DNA from: an uncultured Prevotellaceae bacterium
GTDB lineage: Bacteria > Bacteroidota > Bacteroidia > Bacteroidales > Bacteroidaceae
Direction of reading: 5' to 3'
DNA length: 64,000 nucleotides
NCBI GenBank assembly: GCA_902801375.1
Contig: CADCIB010000002.1
Span: 186,001-250,000 of the forward strand
In this document: in pieces, positions 17,849 through 27,455 of the stretch
Position numbering within the stretch: the first letter of the stretch is position 1
Layout: the number at the start of each line of letters is the position of its first letter
Program-made: the position numbers and the translations under genes
Notes under the pieces: model-generated
What the model saw: only the letters and a program-made list of their open reading frames with translations
What the model was told of the DNA's origin: nothing
Databases searched by the model: none

Positions 17849-18700
17849 TTAAACAGATTTGCCATTCTTGAGTCTGTATTTCTTCTTAAAATCGTCCAGT
17901 CGCTGTAGGGTTTGTGAGCGGAAGGCCTGATAAGCCGCCGACTGTTCGTCGAAAGGATGGTGGGCGAGTGCCTGACGGATGGGCTCCCATTCACATAGGT
18001 ATTGTTTGGCGGCGGCAGAGAAGAAGGTGTCGGCAAACTGCTGCCAGATGTAGTCGACAGCCTGTTCTGAGGGATGGAGCATGTCTGGGGCATAGAAGCG
18101 GTAGTCGCGCAGTTCGTCGTTCATGATTTCGTAGGCGGGGAAGTAGGCGAGTGCGCCCTCATTCCCTCTGAGTGAGGCGTGAGAAGTGAGCAGACGGTCG
18201 ACGGCGAGCAACAGGGTGGCTTTGGAGAGTTGGCTGCCGTGAAAACCGTATTTCTGATAGCGGATGGGGCTGACGGTGAGGATGATGTTCGTCTGAGGAT
18301 TCCGTTGCCACAGCAGGGCAACGGCTTTTTCCAGATGGTCAGCACACGTCTCGACGCTCAGCTCGCGCTCTTCGAAAAGGGCGGCAGGCCGTTTCTGGCA
18401 GTTGTCTACGATCTCGCCCGTTTCCTTCAGCACGTAGACGTGGTTGGTGCCCAGGGTGAGGATGGCCACCTCTGCAGGACGCTCCAAGGGCGGGATGTGG
18501 GGCGTGAGCCGTTCGACAGTGTGCAGGATACTGGCGGGATTGTACATCACGCCGTAGGGATTGACGGTGGTGGGAAAGAGCGCGTCTTCGAACCGTTTGC
18601 CGATGTTTGATGCAAAGCAGCTACCCACGCAGAGTATGCGCTGTCCCGGCTCGATGCGGAACGGCGCTTGCTCTATCTTTATGGGTGTCCTGAAATCCAT
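17849..18700 (-). CDS. GSCFA-domain protein
   Basis: A 283-residue cytoplasmic protein. ILCVGSCFASNIGKRFED near residues 24-41 contains the GSCFA signature, and TLGTNHVY and HPSEQAVDYIW resemble the later blocks of SGNH-like hydrolases to which this family is related. The enzymatic role is not established. It is downstream of fkp on the same strand, with a gap of 32 bases, so it may be part of the yfhO-fkp transcript and could act on a glycan or lipid. Confidence 0.9.
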   Translation of the reverse strand: MDFRTPIKIEQAPFRIEPGQRILCVGSCFASNIGKRFEDALFPTTVNPYGVMYNPASILHTVERLTPHIPPLERPAEVAILTLGTNHVYVLKETGEIVDNCQKRPAALFEERELSVETCADHLEKAVALLWQRNPQTNIILTVSPIRYQKYGFHGSQLSKATLLLAVDRLLTSHASLRGNEGALAYFPAYEIMNDELRDYRFYAPDMLHPSEQAVDYIWQQFADTFFSAAAKQYLCEWEPIRQALAHHPFDEQSAAYQAFRSQTLQRLDDFKKKYRLKNGKSV

Positions 18701-18732
18701 CGGCTCTCCTCGTTTTCAATTGTGAATAACCA

Positions 18733-21696
18733 TCAGCTTCTGCTCACTTGCAATCCTGTGTGGCTCAGCGACATGTCCACGAAGCGTGCGTTGGTGTTCA
18801 GGCGGTTGGCATAGAGAATCTGCTTGATGCGCGCTGCGGCTTCTGGATCTTTGGCCACCATGTAGAGATAGCCTCCACCTCCGGCTCCAGGCAGCTTGTA
18901 GCCTAAACATAAGTCGTGGATAAGCTTTGTAATTTGCTGTACCTCAGTAGGATTCGTACCACTGTCCAAGTTTTGGTTTTGCTGCCAAGTCTTGCCAATC
19001 AGACGACCCATTTGTTCGAATTGGTTGCGCTGAATGGCCTCATACATGTCGATGGCGTGCATTCGCATCTGGCGAAGCAAAAGAATCTCGTCGTGTTGGT
19101 TGAGGAACATTCTGCGCACGATGTCGGCCAGAATGGTCTTGGCTGTGCGTGTGATGCCTGTGTAGTAGAGCAAATGGCAGGATTCGTATTCTGGTTGTGT
19201 GAACAGATTCTCCGGCAGCCAGCGCACCACGGGTGTCTGTTCGAAGCCGCGCTCCGTCTGGAGGAGCTTCACGCCGTGCAGGATACCGCCAAACTGGTCT
19301 TGCCAGCCTCCTCCTGTGGTGAGCAGTTGCTCGAGCACCAATGTGCGGTGACCTATCTCGTTTTTGTCCCAAGCCAATCCGCAGAAGTCGCTCAATGCAC
19401 CCAATACGGTGGCGGCGAGCACGCTGCTTGTACCAAGGCCGCTGCCTGCCGGGATGGCCGATAGCAGGGTGAGCTCGATGCCGCAACCGAAGGCTTTCAG
19501 CTGTTGTTCGAGTGAGGCAAAGTCCTCTTGCGAGAAACCAGGTTGGAATCCAGCCAGCACCAGGGCTGCTTTGGGGATAGAGAAAGGACTGCCCACAAGG
19601 TTGAAGCGTGCCAAATCCTCGTAGGTCTTCACGATTTCCATTGCTCCCAGGTCGATGCTTCGGAGTATAATGTGGTGCTCTTTGCAGGGCTTCACATAGG
19701 CTTGCAACGGTGGTTGGCCGTTCAGTTCGATGGCCAGGTTCACCACATTGCCGCCCTCCATCAGACAGTAGGGTGGGGTGTCGGTCCAACCGCCTGCAAT
19801 GTCGATGCGCACAGGCGAACGTCCCCATACGATTTGGTCGGAATAGACAGACAGTCGCGGACTCTGTTTGGCATTCAAGGCCGATGCCGTGAGCCCTTGG
19901 CGCAAGAGAGCGAAAGCCTTTTCCTCGTGAGTAGCTGCCGCTTTATCAGAGCTGTTCAAGCGTGAAAGCTCGGCTCTGAACATGCTGTCGTGGATGCGTT
20001 TCATCAGCGGTTCATCTTCGCCGAGTGGTAAGGGTTCGCCTAAACGATAGAGGTGAAAATCACGTGCGGCATTCTCCAAGTCCACTTGGTAGAACACGCT
20101 GTGAGCGTGGTTGCGTGCAAGTGCTCGCCAGTTTTCAGCGCGAAAAGCCGCCCTTTGGCGCGTCAGTCGTTCCATATCGGCTTCGGCTGAAATGTCGTCG
20201 GCCGAGAGTTTCCGTGCGCTGTTCCAGATCATGCGTCCGCCCTGCAGATCTGGATGGTTGAGCATCCATCGCAACACAAGTCCCGCGTCGTTCATATTGT
20301 CAACTACAGGGAAGATGCGGGCAGACTGGAGATCAGGGGCTGCGACGCCGGAAGCATCGCACACGCAGGCCGGGATGTCGATGCGGCGTTCTGCTGCCCA
20401 ATCACAGAAGGGGCGACCCAGGAAGAGCGTGGAGGGTTGGCTGATGTCGCCGCGAAACTTGTCGTCGAAGCCGTAAGGCCGTATGCACCACTCCTCTTCG
20501 CCCACGGGAACGATGTCTACGCATTGTCCGTCGTTGAGGCTGATTTGCCAATGGTTATCAGGTACGCCCGTGATGATGTTGCGCGAAGAAACCTTCCAGC
20601 CAAGTCCCACCCAGCTGTTTTCTATCCAGATGTTCTGGTTCGCCTCTGTCAAGGTAGTTTCTAAGAAGGCGTTCTGCACGAACAACGAGGGATGTGGTTT
20701 CCGCGAGTGATGCATGATTTCGCGCTGGTCGTTCACCAGATTTTGGATGGCCAGCGTAGAGGAAATGATGTCGTGCGACGTTCCATAATGGTAGAACTCT
20801 CCGCCCGGCAGGGGGAGAATGGCCACCGAGAGTCCGTTGATGTCTTCGTCGTCGATGCGTGGCTTTGTCCCTAAGGCGCAGCCAAATTCTGAATAGAGGT
20901 CGTAGTTTCTAGGGGTGAGGGATGTTGGGGATTGCAAATGCCTACCAACGTGAGTGGTGAGTGGTGAGAGGTGAGAGTCGCATTTCCGCATCAGAATGCT
21001 GACGGCTCTGTCGCTCAGCAGCCAGATGCCGATATCTGTCAGGTAGAGGTGTGTCTTGGAAAGTTCGCCGAGGGTCGTGACAGACGGTTTCTGCAACATA
21101 TACTCCAGCGTGGTGGGCGACTGTCGTGAGGCAACGAACACACCGTGGTTTTTGGCTGTTTCGGCAGGAAGCCACAATCCATAGCACACCACATCTACCT
21201 CGGGAATCGGCTGCAGATGTTGGGTGGCACGAATAAAGACATCGCCGCTTACCACCATTGTATGCAACGATGCTGGTGCCTGCTGCATAATCTGTTCATA
21301 CAACGGCACTTGCAGCGAAAGCAGATTCTGTGACAATCGTTGTCCACGTTCCCATCGGAAGATGGGAATGGGCGTAAGGATTTTCCCCGATGGGGCATAG
21401 GCAGGCAGTCGGCGGCTTTGTCCACCTGCATGGAGCAGGATGCGTTTCTCCTGCTTGAGCCAAGAGGCGAACGAAGGAGCTGAGGGTGTCGGATTAGCTT
21501 CTGCGCTCACACCATTCTTTTCACTACTGTAAGCATCAGCTTTGTAGCATGCTTCCAGCAGCCAAGCCGTTCCGCCGCCAGAGCCAAGCTTCTGGCCGAT
21601 GGGATCGTTCGTGCAATACCATTCCTCGCGATTCAGCCCCGTGATGTCGTGGAAGCAGCTCACCAGGTTTGGTGGCAATGACAATAGTTTCTTCAT
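18733..21696 (-). CDS. fkp: Bifunctional L-fucokinase / fucose-1-P guanylyltransferase
   Basis: A 987-residue enzyme that converts L-fucose to fucose-1-phosphate and then GDP-fucose, for fucosylation of capsule and surface glycoproteins. The guanylyltransferase half begins with KLGSGGGTAWLLEAC near residues 36-50. The C-terminal third is a GHMP kinase with PVRIDIAGGWTDTPP, IPAGSGLGTSSVLAATVLG (phosphate loop) and LPGAGGGGYLYMV. It is about 40 residues longer than the 949 I recall for B. fragilis Fkp. Part of the excess is a low-complexity insert around residues 237-262 (SHLSPLTTH and SPTSLTPRN) that looks derived from a TCACC-type repeat. It follows yfhO by 12 bases. Confidence 0.96.
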   Translation of the reverse strand: MKKLLSLPPNLVSCFHDITGLNREEWYCTNDPIGQKLGSGGGTAWLLEACYKADAYSSEKNGVSAEANPTPSAPSFASWLKQEKRILLHAGGQSRRLPAYAPSGKILTPIPIFRWERGQRLSQNLLSLQVPLYEQIMQQAPASLHTMVVSGDVFIRATQHLQPIPEVDVVCYGLWLPAETAKNHGVFVASRQSPTTLEYMLQKPSVTTLGELSKTHLYLTDIGIWLLSDRAVSILMRKCDSHLSPLTTHVGRHLQSPTSLTPRNYDLYSEFGCALGTKPRIDDEDINGLSVAILPLPGGEFYHYGTSHDIISSTLAIQNLVNDQREIMHHSRKPHPSLFVQNAFLETTLTEANQNIWIENSWVGLGWKVSSRNIITGVPDNHWQISLNDGQCVDIVPVGEEEWCIRPYGFDDKFRGDISQPSTLFLGRPFCDWAAERRIDIPACVCDASGVAAPDLQSARIFPVVDNMNDAGLVLRWMLNHPDLQGGRMIWNSARKLSADDISAEADMERLTRQRAAFRAENWRALARNHAHSVFYQVDLENAARDFHLYRLGEPLPLGEDEPLMKRIHDSMFRAELSRLNSSDKAAATHEEKAFALLRQGLTASALNAKQSPRLSVYSDQIVWGRSPVRIDIAGGWTDTPPYCLMEGGNVVNLAIELNGQPPLQAYVKPCKEHHIILRSIDLGAMEIVKTYEDLARFNLVGSPFSIPKAALVLAGFQPGFSQEDFASLEQQLKAFGCGIELTLLSAIPAGSGLGTSSVLAATVLGALSDFCGLAWDKNEIGHRTLVLEQLLTTGGGWQDQFGGILHGVKLLQTERGFEQTPVVRWLPENLFTQPEYESCHLLYYTGITRTAKTILADIVRRMFLNQHDEILLLRQMRMHAIDMYEAIQRNQFEQMGRLIGKTWQQNQNLDSGTNPTEVQQITKLIHDLCLGYKLPGAGGGGYLYMVAKDPEAAARIKQILYANRLNTNARFVDMSLSHTGLQVSRS
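20906..20985. repeat. In-frame TCACC-type repeat inside fkp
   Basis: Minus strand shows CTCTCACC and CACTCACC units followed by further TCACCCC units. The peptide is SHLSPLTTH...SPTSLTPR. The block GACTCTCACCTCTCACC recurs in uxuA at 51.5 kb but is read there in another frame. Confidence 0.6.
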
Positions 21697-21708
21697 GTGT
21701 CAGCACTC

Positions 21709-24249
21709 TTATTTCTTCCGTTTTTTCCACTCTGTGTAGCAGGCGAACAGCAAGGCTATGATGAGCAGAGCCAAAGCGATGTAGGCGATCGTCTCGGTGG
21801 TCTGCAGGCTCTTGGGATAGAACATCAGTTCCACCTTGTGCTTGCCAACCGGCACATTCAATGCCCGCAGGATATAGTCGGCACGTCCCAGTTCAGCCGG
21901 TTTTCCGTCGATGGTGGCCGTCCAGCCTGGGTAGTAGATTTCAGAGAACACCACGATGCCGCCCTTTCCTGACTCCACGTCGTAGGTCAGATGGTTGGGC
22001 TCGTAGGCCGTCAGTGTCACCACCGACACGTCTTCCTGACCGATAGCTTTGCCCAATGGCTGCTCGAATCGCTTGTCGGCTACTGCTTCGTGGCGCAGGT
22101 TCAAGCGGCCGATGGCCTCTATTTCGTCGTTGGCATTGTCAACGTAGCGGATTTTGTCCACAAACCAAGCGTTGCCGTAGACGTAAGGATTCTGCAACGG
22201 CACCGTCTCGCCATCTTGCAGCGGCATGATGAAATAGCGGGCGTTGAGCATGTTGAGCACGGGGAAGATGGAGTCGCCGTTCACCTTCGTCATATCGCCG
22301 GTGGCATTCGCCACAGCGGGCATGAGTGCCTGCATCTCTGGAGTGATGTAGGTTTCGATTATCTCCTGGTAGCGGCGCAGTTTGGCAGCATGATATCCGC
22401 CAATGCTCTTATGGTAGTAGGACGTCTCGTTTTCGTTGAATGTGTTCGACGCGAGGTTCAGCACGCGATAGTTTCCCTGGTCTGACTTGTCCTGAAGAAT
22501 CTGCTCGTCGGTCTTGGTCATTTGTTGCGGAGCCTCTCGCAGACTCTTCGGCACGAACATGTCGTAGCTCAGGTAGCGTTTGTTTACTGTCCACATATCG
22601 GCCAGACACAGCACGATGAGCGCACCGATGAGCCATGAGGCTTTCAGCTTCTGAATACGGTTGAGCAGCAGAAGCAGCGTGCCTACCACGATGATGCCGA
22701 GCGAGCGCCAGCAGTCGGCTGTGAAGACGGCGCGACGCACTTGCTGCAGGTTTTCCATGAACGGTGCCAGCTGGTCTTGCGGCAGCATTTGCTGGAACTG
22801 GCTCACCTCGCCATTGGTGGTGAAGTTGAAAAACACGGATGGCATCAGGGCGAACAACAGGCAGGGACCTGCCGTGAGTCCAAATGCTGTCCATAATGCC
22901 TTCGAGGAAACGGGTTTGTCGGATTGTGAGATAGCATTCCGAAGTGCCAGCATGGCCAGCAGCGGGATGCAGAACTCGGCAATGACCAGGATGGACTCCA
23001 CCGTACGGAACTTCGCATACATTGGCACATAGTCGATGAAGAAATTGGTCAGCGGCATGAAGTTCTTACCCCACGCCAGCATGATGCTCAGCACGGTGGC
23101 GATGAGCAGCGCCCATTTCATGGGGCCGCGCACGATGAACAGGCCGAGGATGAACAACATCAGCACGAAGGCGCCCACATAGACGGGTCCCGACGTGCCG
23201 GGCTGCTCGCGGTCGAGCGACGACTCGTTCCAGTACATCGGCATTTGGTCGTAAATATATGAATAAGGTACCTGCTGGTCGCCCAGGTTGAAGTAGTGGC
23301 TTTGCCCCTCTTTCTTTCCTGCAGGAGTATTGCCCAGCACACGGTCAGAAGCTCCGCCCTTCACGTTGGGGATAAGCAGCGACCAAGTCTCGCCAATGCC
23401 ATAGCTGTAGTCTGTTATGTAGCTGCGCTCCAATCCGCTTGATGTCTGGTTCTCTGAATTTTTCTTCACCAGCTCGCTCTTGCCGCGCATCGACTCCTGT
23501 TGATACTGCCAGGTGTGATAGAGCGTCGAAGCATTCATGCCGATGCCAATCAGCGCAGCCACCAGACATACGCCTGTGGCCTTCAGCCAATGGAGCATCT
23601 GTCCTTTTCGGATAGCGTCGATGAGCCATCCGATGACCATCAGCACGATGATGAACAGGTAGTAGTACGTCATCTGAACGTGGTTGGCGTTCACTTCCAA
23701 TGTCGCGAAGAGTGCCGTCACGATGAGTCCCCAGAGGTATTTGCCGCGATAGGCCAGCACGATGCCCGCTATCATAGGCGGCAGGTAGGCCAAAGCCCAC
23801 ACCTTCCAGATATGTCCAGCGGCGATGATGATGAAGAAATAGCTGCTGAAGGCCCATACCACCGCACCCAGGGCTGCCATCCAGCGGCGGAAGTCGAAAG
23901 CGCGCATTAGGATGTAGAACCCCAGGAGGTAGACAAACACATACCACACGTTTTCAGGCAACCACAGATGGTAGGCGTTGGCGGCAGCAGCGATGCTCCG
24001 TGTGCTTCCATACGACGGTGCCGTCTGGTAGGTAGGCATACCGCCGAAGGCAGAGTTGGTCCAGCGTGTGGTCTTGCCCGTTGCCTCTTTGTAGTGCTGC
24101 GCCTCCTGCTGCAGGCCTACGCCTGCCGACGAGTCGTGACGATACAGAATCTTCCCCTCGATGTCGGCGGGGAAGAAATAGGCAAACGCAATGAGTGCGA
24201 ACAACACAATCACCAGGACTTCTGGTAGATACTGTTTCAGGTTCTTCAT
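21709..24249 (-). CDS. YfhO-family multi-pass membrane protein
   Basis: An 846-residue inner-membrane protein with a dozen or so hydrophobic helices (first at residues 10-28, VLVIVLFALIAFAYFFPA) and a final helix near residues 815-838 before a KKRKK tail. A luminal-type block HDSSAGVGLQQEAQHYKEATGKTTRW and NSAFGGMPTYQ is typical of YfhO proteins, which resemble glycosyltransferases of the GT-C fold and are implicated in glycosylation of surface polymers. The long periplasmic C-terminal domain precedes the last helix. It heads a run yfhO-fkp-GSCFA on the minus strand, consistent with surface glycan work. Confidence 0.9.
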   Translation of the reverse strand: MKNLKQYLPEVLVIVLFALIAFAYFFPADIEGKILYRHDSSAGVGLQQEAQHYKEATGKTTRWTNSAFGGMPTYQTAPSYGSTRSIAAAANAYHLWLPENVWYVFVYLLGFYILMRAFDFRRWMAALGAVVWAFSSYFFIIIAAGHIWKVWALAYLPPMIAGIVLAYRGKYLWGLIVTALFATLEVNANHVQMTYYYLFIIVLMVIGWLIDAIRKGQMLHWLKATGVCLVAALIGIGMNASTLYHTWQYQQESMRGKSELVKKNSENQTSSGLERSYITDYSYGIGETWSLLIPNVKGGASDRVLGNTPAGKKEGQSHYFNLGDQQVPYSYIYDQMPMYWNESSLDREQPGTSGPVYVGAFVLMLFILGLFIVRGPMKWALLIATVLSIMLAWGKNFMPLTNFFIDYVPMYAKFRTVESILVIAEFCIPLLAMLALRNAISQSDKPVSSKALWTAFGLTAGPCLLFALMPSVFFNFTTNGEVSQFQQMLPQDQLAPFMENLQQVRRAVFTADCWRSLGIIVVGTLLLLLNRIQKLKASWLIGALIVLCLADMWTVNKRYLSYDMFVPKSLREAPQQMTKTDEQILQDKSDQGNYRVLNLASNTFNENETSYYHKSIGGYHAAKLRRYQEIIETYITPEMQALMPAVANATGDMTKVNGDSIFPVLNMLNARYFIMPLQDGETVPLQNPYVYGNAWFVDKIRYVDNANDEIEAIGRLNLRHEAVADKRFEQPLGKAIGQEDVSVVTLTAYEPNHLTYDVESGKGGIVVFSEIYYPGWTATIDGKPAELGRADYILRALNVPVGKHKVELMFYPKSLQTTETIAYIALALLIIALLFACYTEWKKRKK

Positions 24250-24297
24250 AATCAGTTATGTTTTTTGTTATGTTTGTTCTGATGGCATAATGCGCTG

Positions 24298-24305
24298 CAA
24301 AATTA
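24298..24305 (-). promoter_or_regulatory. -7 promoter box of yfhO
   Basis: Minus strand TAATTTTG, one base off the common TAnnTTTG pattern's preferred form, 49 bases before the ATG. The 22-bp repeat array lies just upstream of it. Confidence 0.4.
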
Positions 24306-24391
24306 CAACAAAAAAATGAGAACGATGCTTTTTTCATCATAAAAACACTTCCAATAACAGAGATTTGTCGTTTTCTGTTGTTGGTATAGAG

Positions 24392-24546
24392 TGGGCGTTT
24401 GCTATCTCCGAGTGCGTCATCTGCTATCTCCGAGCGCGTCGTTTGTTATCTCTGAGCGCGTCGTTTGTTATCTCCGAGCACGTCGTTTGTTATCTCCGAG
24501 CGCGTCGTTTGCTATCTCTGAGCGCGTCGTTTGTTATCTCTGTCCT
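24392..24546. repeat. Tandem array, 22-bp period, seven copies
   Basis: The landmark ATCTC recurs at 24404, 24426, 24448, 24470, 24492, 24514 and 24536, exactly 22 bases apart. The unit is TATCTCYGAGCG followed by CGTCGTTTGT, with few substitutions between copies. The array fills the gap between the stop of aat and the promoter of yfhO. A second array of the same family is at 50.4 kb. There are no spacers, so it is not CRISPR. The gap 24250-24550 holds no gene. Confidence 0.9.
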
Positions 24547-24550
24547 CCTG

Positions 24551-25225
24551 TTATTTAAAAGCCTGATTACGAAGAATTTCCATATAGTCTTCGTAAGAAA
24601 TAAACCGTCCTCCCATAGAGCGCAGGTGAGGCGTTTCCAATTGGCAGTCAATCAATACGCCGCCATTCTTTTCAAGAAATTGTGCGAGGGAAATCAGGGC
24701 GAGTTTGCTGGCATTAGGCACCAGCGAGAACATGCTTTCGCCAAAGAAGGCGCCACCAAGGTTCACGCCGTAAAGGCCACCCACCAGACGATGGCCTGTC
24801 GCAGAAGCAGCGTCTTCCTCCCATACCTCCACACTGGCAGCCAGGTTCTGGTGATGCAATTCCGTGTAGGCACGTATCATGTCTTCGCCCAACCAGGCTC
24901 CCATTTCGTTGATACGCAGTTGGCTGCATTGGCGAATCACCCCCTCGAAGTCGTTGTTGATGCTCACCAGATATTGTCCTCGGTTGATGAGCGTGCGCAT
25001 AGAGTGCGAGATGTGTATCTCGTTGGGGAAAATGACAAACCGCCGCATGGGGCAATACCAATGTATCTCCTCGCAGTCGCGGAAGGAGTACCAGGGGAAG
25101 ATGCCGTTAGAATAGGCCAACAGCAGACGATCCACACTCAAGTCGCCGCCGACAGCCAATAGGCCGTCCGGCTCGCCGTAGTGCGGGTCGGGGAAAACGA
25201 GGCGGTCGTCTAATTGGAATACCAT
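24551..25225 (-). CDS. aat: Leucyl/phenylalanyl-tRNA-protein transferase
   Basis: A 224-residue cytoplasmic enzyme that adds Leu or Phe from aminoacyl-tRNA to proteins with N-terminal Lys or Arg, marking them for ClpS-ClpA. FPDPHYGEPDGLLAVGGDLSVDRLLLAYSNGIFPW is a near-textbook start (residues about 10-44), and GGLYGVNLGGAFFGESMFS is the catalytic core block. It lies 4 bases after clpA, completing a clpS-clpA-aat operon. The stop is 5 bases from the 22-bp repeat array. Confidence 0.97.
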   Translation of the reverse strand: MVFQLDDRLVFPDPHYGEPDGLLAVGGDLSVDRLLLAYSNGIFPWYSFRDCEEIHWYCPMRRFVIFPNEIHISHSMRTLINRGQYLVSINNDFEGVIRQCSQLRINEMGAWLGEDMIRAYTELHHQNLAASVEVWEEDAASATGHRLVGGLYGVNLGGAFFGESMFSLVPNASKLALISLAQFLEKNGGVLIDCQLETPHLRSMGGRFISYEDYMEILRNQAFK

Positions 25226-25229
25226 AGGC

Positions 25230-27449
25230 CTATGAGACGAGGGTGAGAGCTTTTTCTGGGCTGACGGTCACCGTCACGGAACCTCCTTGACGAAGCGAAC
25301 CGAAGAGAATCTCGCGCATGAGCAGAGGCTTGAGTGTCTGACTGATGACGCGGTCCATCTCGCGGGCACCGTATTCCTGGGTGAAACCTTTTTCCAAAAG
25401 CAGCTGACGCGCTTCTTCCGTGAGGATCAGTTCCACCTTCTTGCCCGACAGCTTGGCCTGCAGTTCACGCAACTTCTTGTCGAGAATCATGCCTGCCATC
25501 TTGAGATCCATATCGTGGAACACCACCGTACCCGACAGTCGGTTGATGAACTCTGGCTTGAAGGTGCGCTTCACTTGCTTGAGCATAGCCTCTCCACGGG
25601 TGCTGTTTTTCTCGAAGCCGATGCTCTGACCGGCATATTGCGCACCAGCGTTGCTTGTCATGATGAGCACCACGTTGCGGAAGTCGGCCTTACGCCCTTT
25701 GTTGTCAGTCAGGCGGGCGTAGTCCATCACCTGCAGGAGGATGTTGTAGATGTCTTGATGCGCTTTCTCCAGTTCGTCGAGCAGCAGCACGCAGTTGGGC
25801 GTCTTGCGTATGGCGTCGGTGAGCAGTCCGCCGTCCTCGTAGCCCACATATCCGGCCGGCGAGCCGATGAGTTTGGCCACAGTATGCTTTTCGGTATACT
25901 CACTCATGTCGAAACGCACCAGTTCGATGCCCAGCTCCTGTGCCAGCACACGGGCCACCTCTGTCTTGCCCACACCCGTAGGACCTACGAAGAGCAACGA
26001 GGCCAGAGGCTTGTCGTCGTCGCTCAGTCCGGCTTTGGCCATCTGCACGGCTTCCACCACTTGCGCCACAGCCTCGTCTTGTCCGTAGATTCGACTGAGA
26101 ATACGGCTATTCAAGGTTTCCAACTGTTCGTTGTTGTCGTCCTTCAGGGCAGTCGCATCAATCTTGCACGTCTTCTGAAGCACGGTCTGTATGTCCTTGA
26201 TGGTGATTTCCTTTTGTGCGGAAATCTGTGCGGCAGCACCCGCTTCGTCGATGAGGTCGATGGCCTTGTCTGGCAGGAAACGGTCGCTGATGTATTTGGC
26301 ACTTTGGCGCACGGCATACTCTATGACTTCGTCGCTGTAAGTCACGTCATGAAACTCTTCGTATCGCGCGCGCAAACCTTTTATTATTCTGATGGTGTCG
26401 TCGATAGACGGCTCTGCGATGTCGATCTGCTGGAAACGGCGCACAATGCCCTTGCTCCGTGCGAAGTAGCGGTTGAATTCGTCATAGGTGGTGCTGCCTA
26501 TGAAACGGATATCACCCTGTTCGAGATAGGGTTTCAGCATGTTTGAAGCATCATTGGTTCCGTCGTTGCTGCCTGCACCAATCATGTTGTGTATCTCGTC
26601 GATGTAGACAATGGCCTTTCCTTCAGCCTTCACGCCTTCCATCACTTGTTGGATGCGACGTTCGAAGTCGCCTCGGTACTGCGTTCCAGCGAGCATGGTG
26701 CCCATGTCCATCATGTAGATCTTGCTTCCCTGAAGGCGTTCGGGTACATCACCGCTCACGATGCGGCGTGTCAGTCCGTAGACCAAAGCGGTCTTTCCCA
26801 CACCAGACTCTCCAATGTGAAGTGGATTGTTTTTGTCTTTCCGGCAAAGTACTTGTATCGTTCGCTCCATTTCCTGCTCGCGTCCGATGAGTGGATTGGC
26901 CTTGTCGACGATGTCGTTCAGACAAGTGACCAGCGTTTTCCAGCCGGGCTCTTCCTCCTCCCAAGGCAGGAGGTCGTCGTTGTCGGCGTATTTCTTCTCC
27001 AGCACATCTTGGTGATCGTAGGCAGCAATCAAGTCGCTCAGGAACTGGGTTTCCTGTCCGTTGAGCGTCGCTTTCAGGAAATAGGCAGCCCACGAATCGT
27101 CGAGTTGAAGCAATGCTGCGACCAAATGCGACACATCCATCTCTTCGGCATTACTGCTGATGACTTGCAGACAAGCCTGCTCAATCACCTGCTGGAATTG
27201 TGCCGATAGCTCAGGCTCGTACTTTTCTGAGCCTTCCACTTTCGGCATCTGTTCGAACTGCTTCTCAAGATTCTTAATGAGGGGTTTAGCTTTTCCGTAG
27301 AGCAACAGATATTGGTAGAAATAGCTGTCGCGCAGAATCATAGCCATGAGCAGGTGTTCTGGCGTCAGGTATTCGTTGCGCTCCTTCAAACACTCCTCAT
27401 GTGCACGCTGAATGACGTGTTGGGCACGTTCGGTATTCTTGATTTCCAT
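25230..27449 (-). CDS. clpA: ClpA-type ATP-dependent Clp protease ATPase subunit
   Basis: A 739-residue Hsp100 unfoldase. An N-terminal Clp repeat domain (residues 1-140) is the docking surface for ClpS. The first AAA module has GESGVGKTALVYGL near residue 215 (the usual EPGVGK is ESGVGK here) and VYIDEIHNMIGAG. The second has FVGPTGVGKTEVARVLA near residue 490 and LLLDELEKAH. It unfolds N-degron substrates and feeds ClpP, which is not in the window. It follows clpS by 6 bases and precedes aat by 4. Confidence 0.96.
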   Translation of the reverse strand: MEIKNTERAQHVIQRAHEECLKERNEYLTPEHLLMAMILRDSYFYQYLLLYGKAKPLIKNLEKQFEQMPKVEGSEKYEPELSAQFQQVIEQACLQVISSNAEEMDVSHLVAALLQLDDSWAAYFLKATLNGQETQFLSDLIAAYDHQDVLEKKYADNDDLLPWEEEEPGWKTLVTCLNDIVDKANPLIGREQEMERTIQVLCRKDKNNPLHIGESGVGKTALVYGLTRRIVSGDVPERLQGSKIYMMDMGTMLAGTQYRGDFERRIQQVMEGVKAEGKAIVYIDEIHNMIGAGSNDGTNDASNMLKPYLEQGDIRFIGSTTYDEFNRYFARSKGIVRRFQQIDIAEPSIDDTIRIIKGLRARYEEFHDVTYSDEVIEYAVRQSAKYISDRFLPDKAIDLIDEAGAAAQISAQKEITIKDIQTVLQKTCKIDATALKDDNNEQLETLNSRILSRIYGQDEAVAQVVEAVQMAKAGLSDDDKPLASLLFVGPTGVGKTEVARVLAQELGIELVRFDMSEYTEKHTVAKLIGSPAGYVGYEDGGLLTDAIRKTPNCVLLLDELEKAHQDIYNILLQVMDYARLTDNKGRKADFRNVVLIMTSNAGAQYAGQSIGFEKNSTRGEAMLKQVKRTFKPEFINRLSGTVVFHDMDLKMAGMILDKKLRELQAKLSGKKVELILTEEARQLLLEKGFTQEYGAREMDRVISQTLKPLLMREILFGSLRQGGSVTVTVSPEKALTLVS

Positions 27450-27455
27450 AGATGT

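Noticed and set aside
24392-24546. CRISPR array
   Set aside because: The copies are directly adjacent with no unique spacers, the unit is only 22 bp, and no cas genes are in the window.
24365-25162. 265-codon plus-strand frame starting in the 22-bp array
   Set aside because: The first 60 codons only translate the repeat (RARRLLSLSASFVI-like copies) and the rest is antisense to aat.
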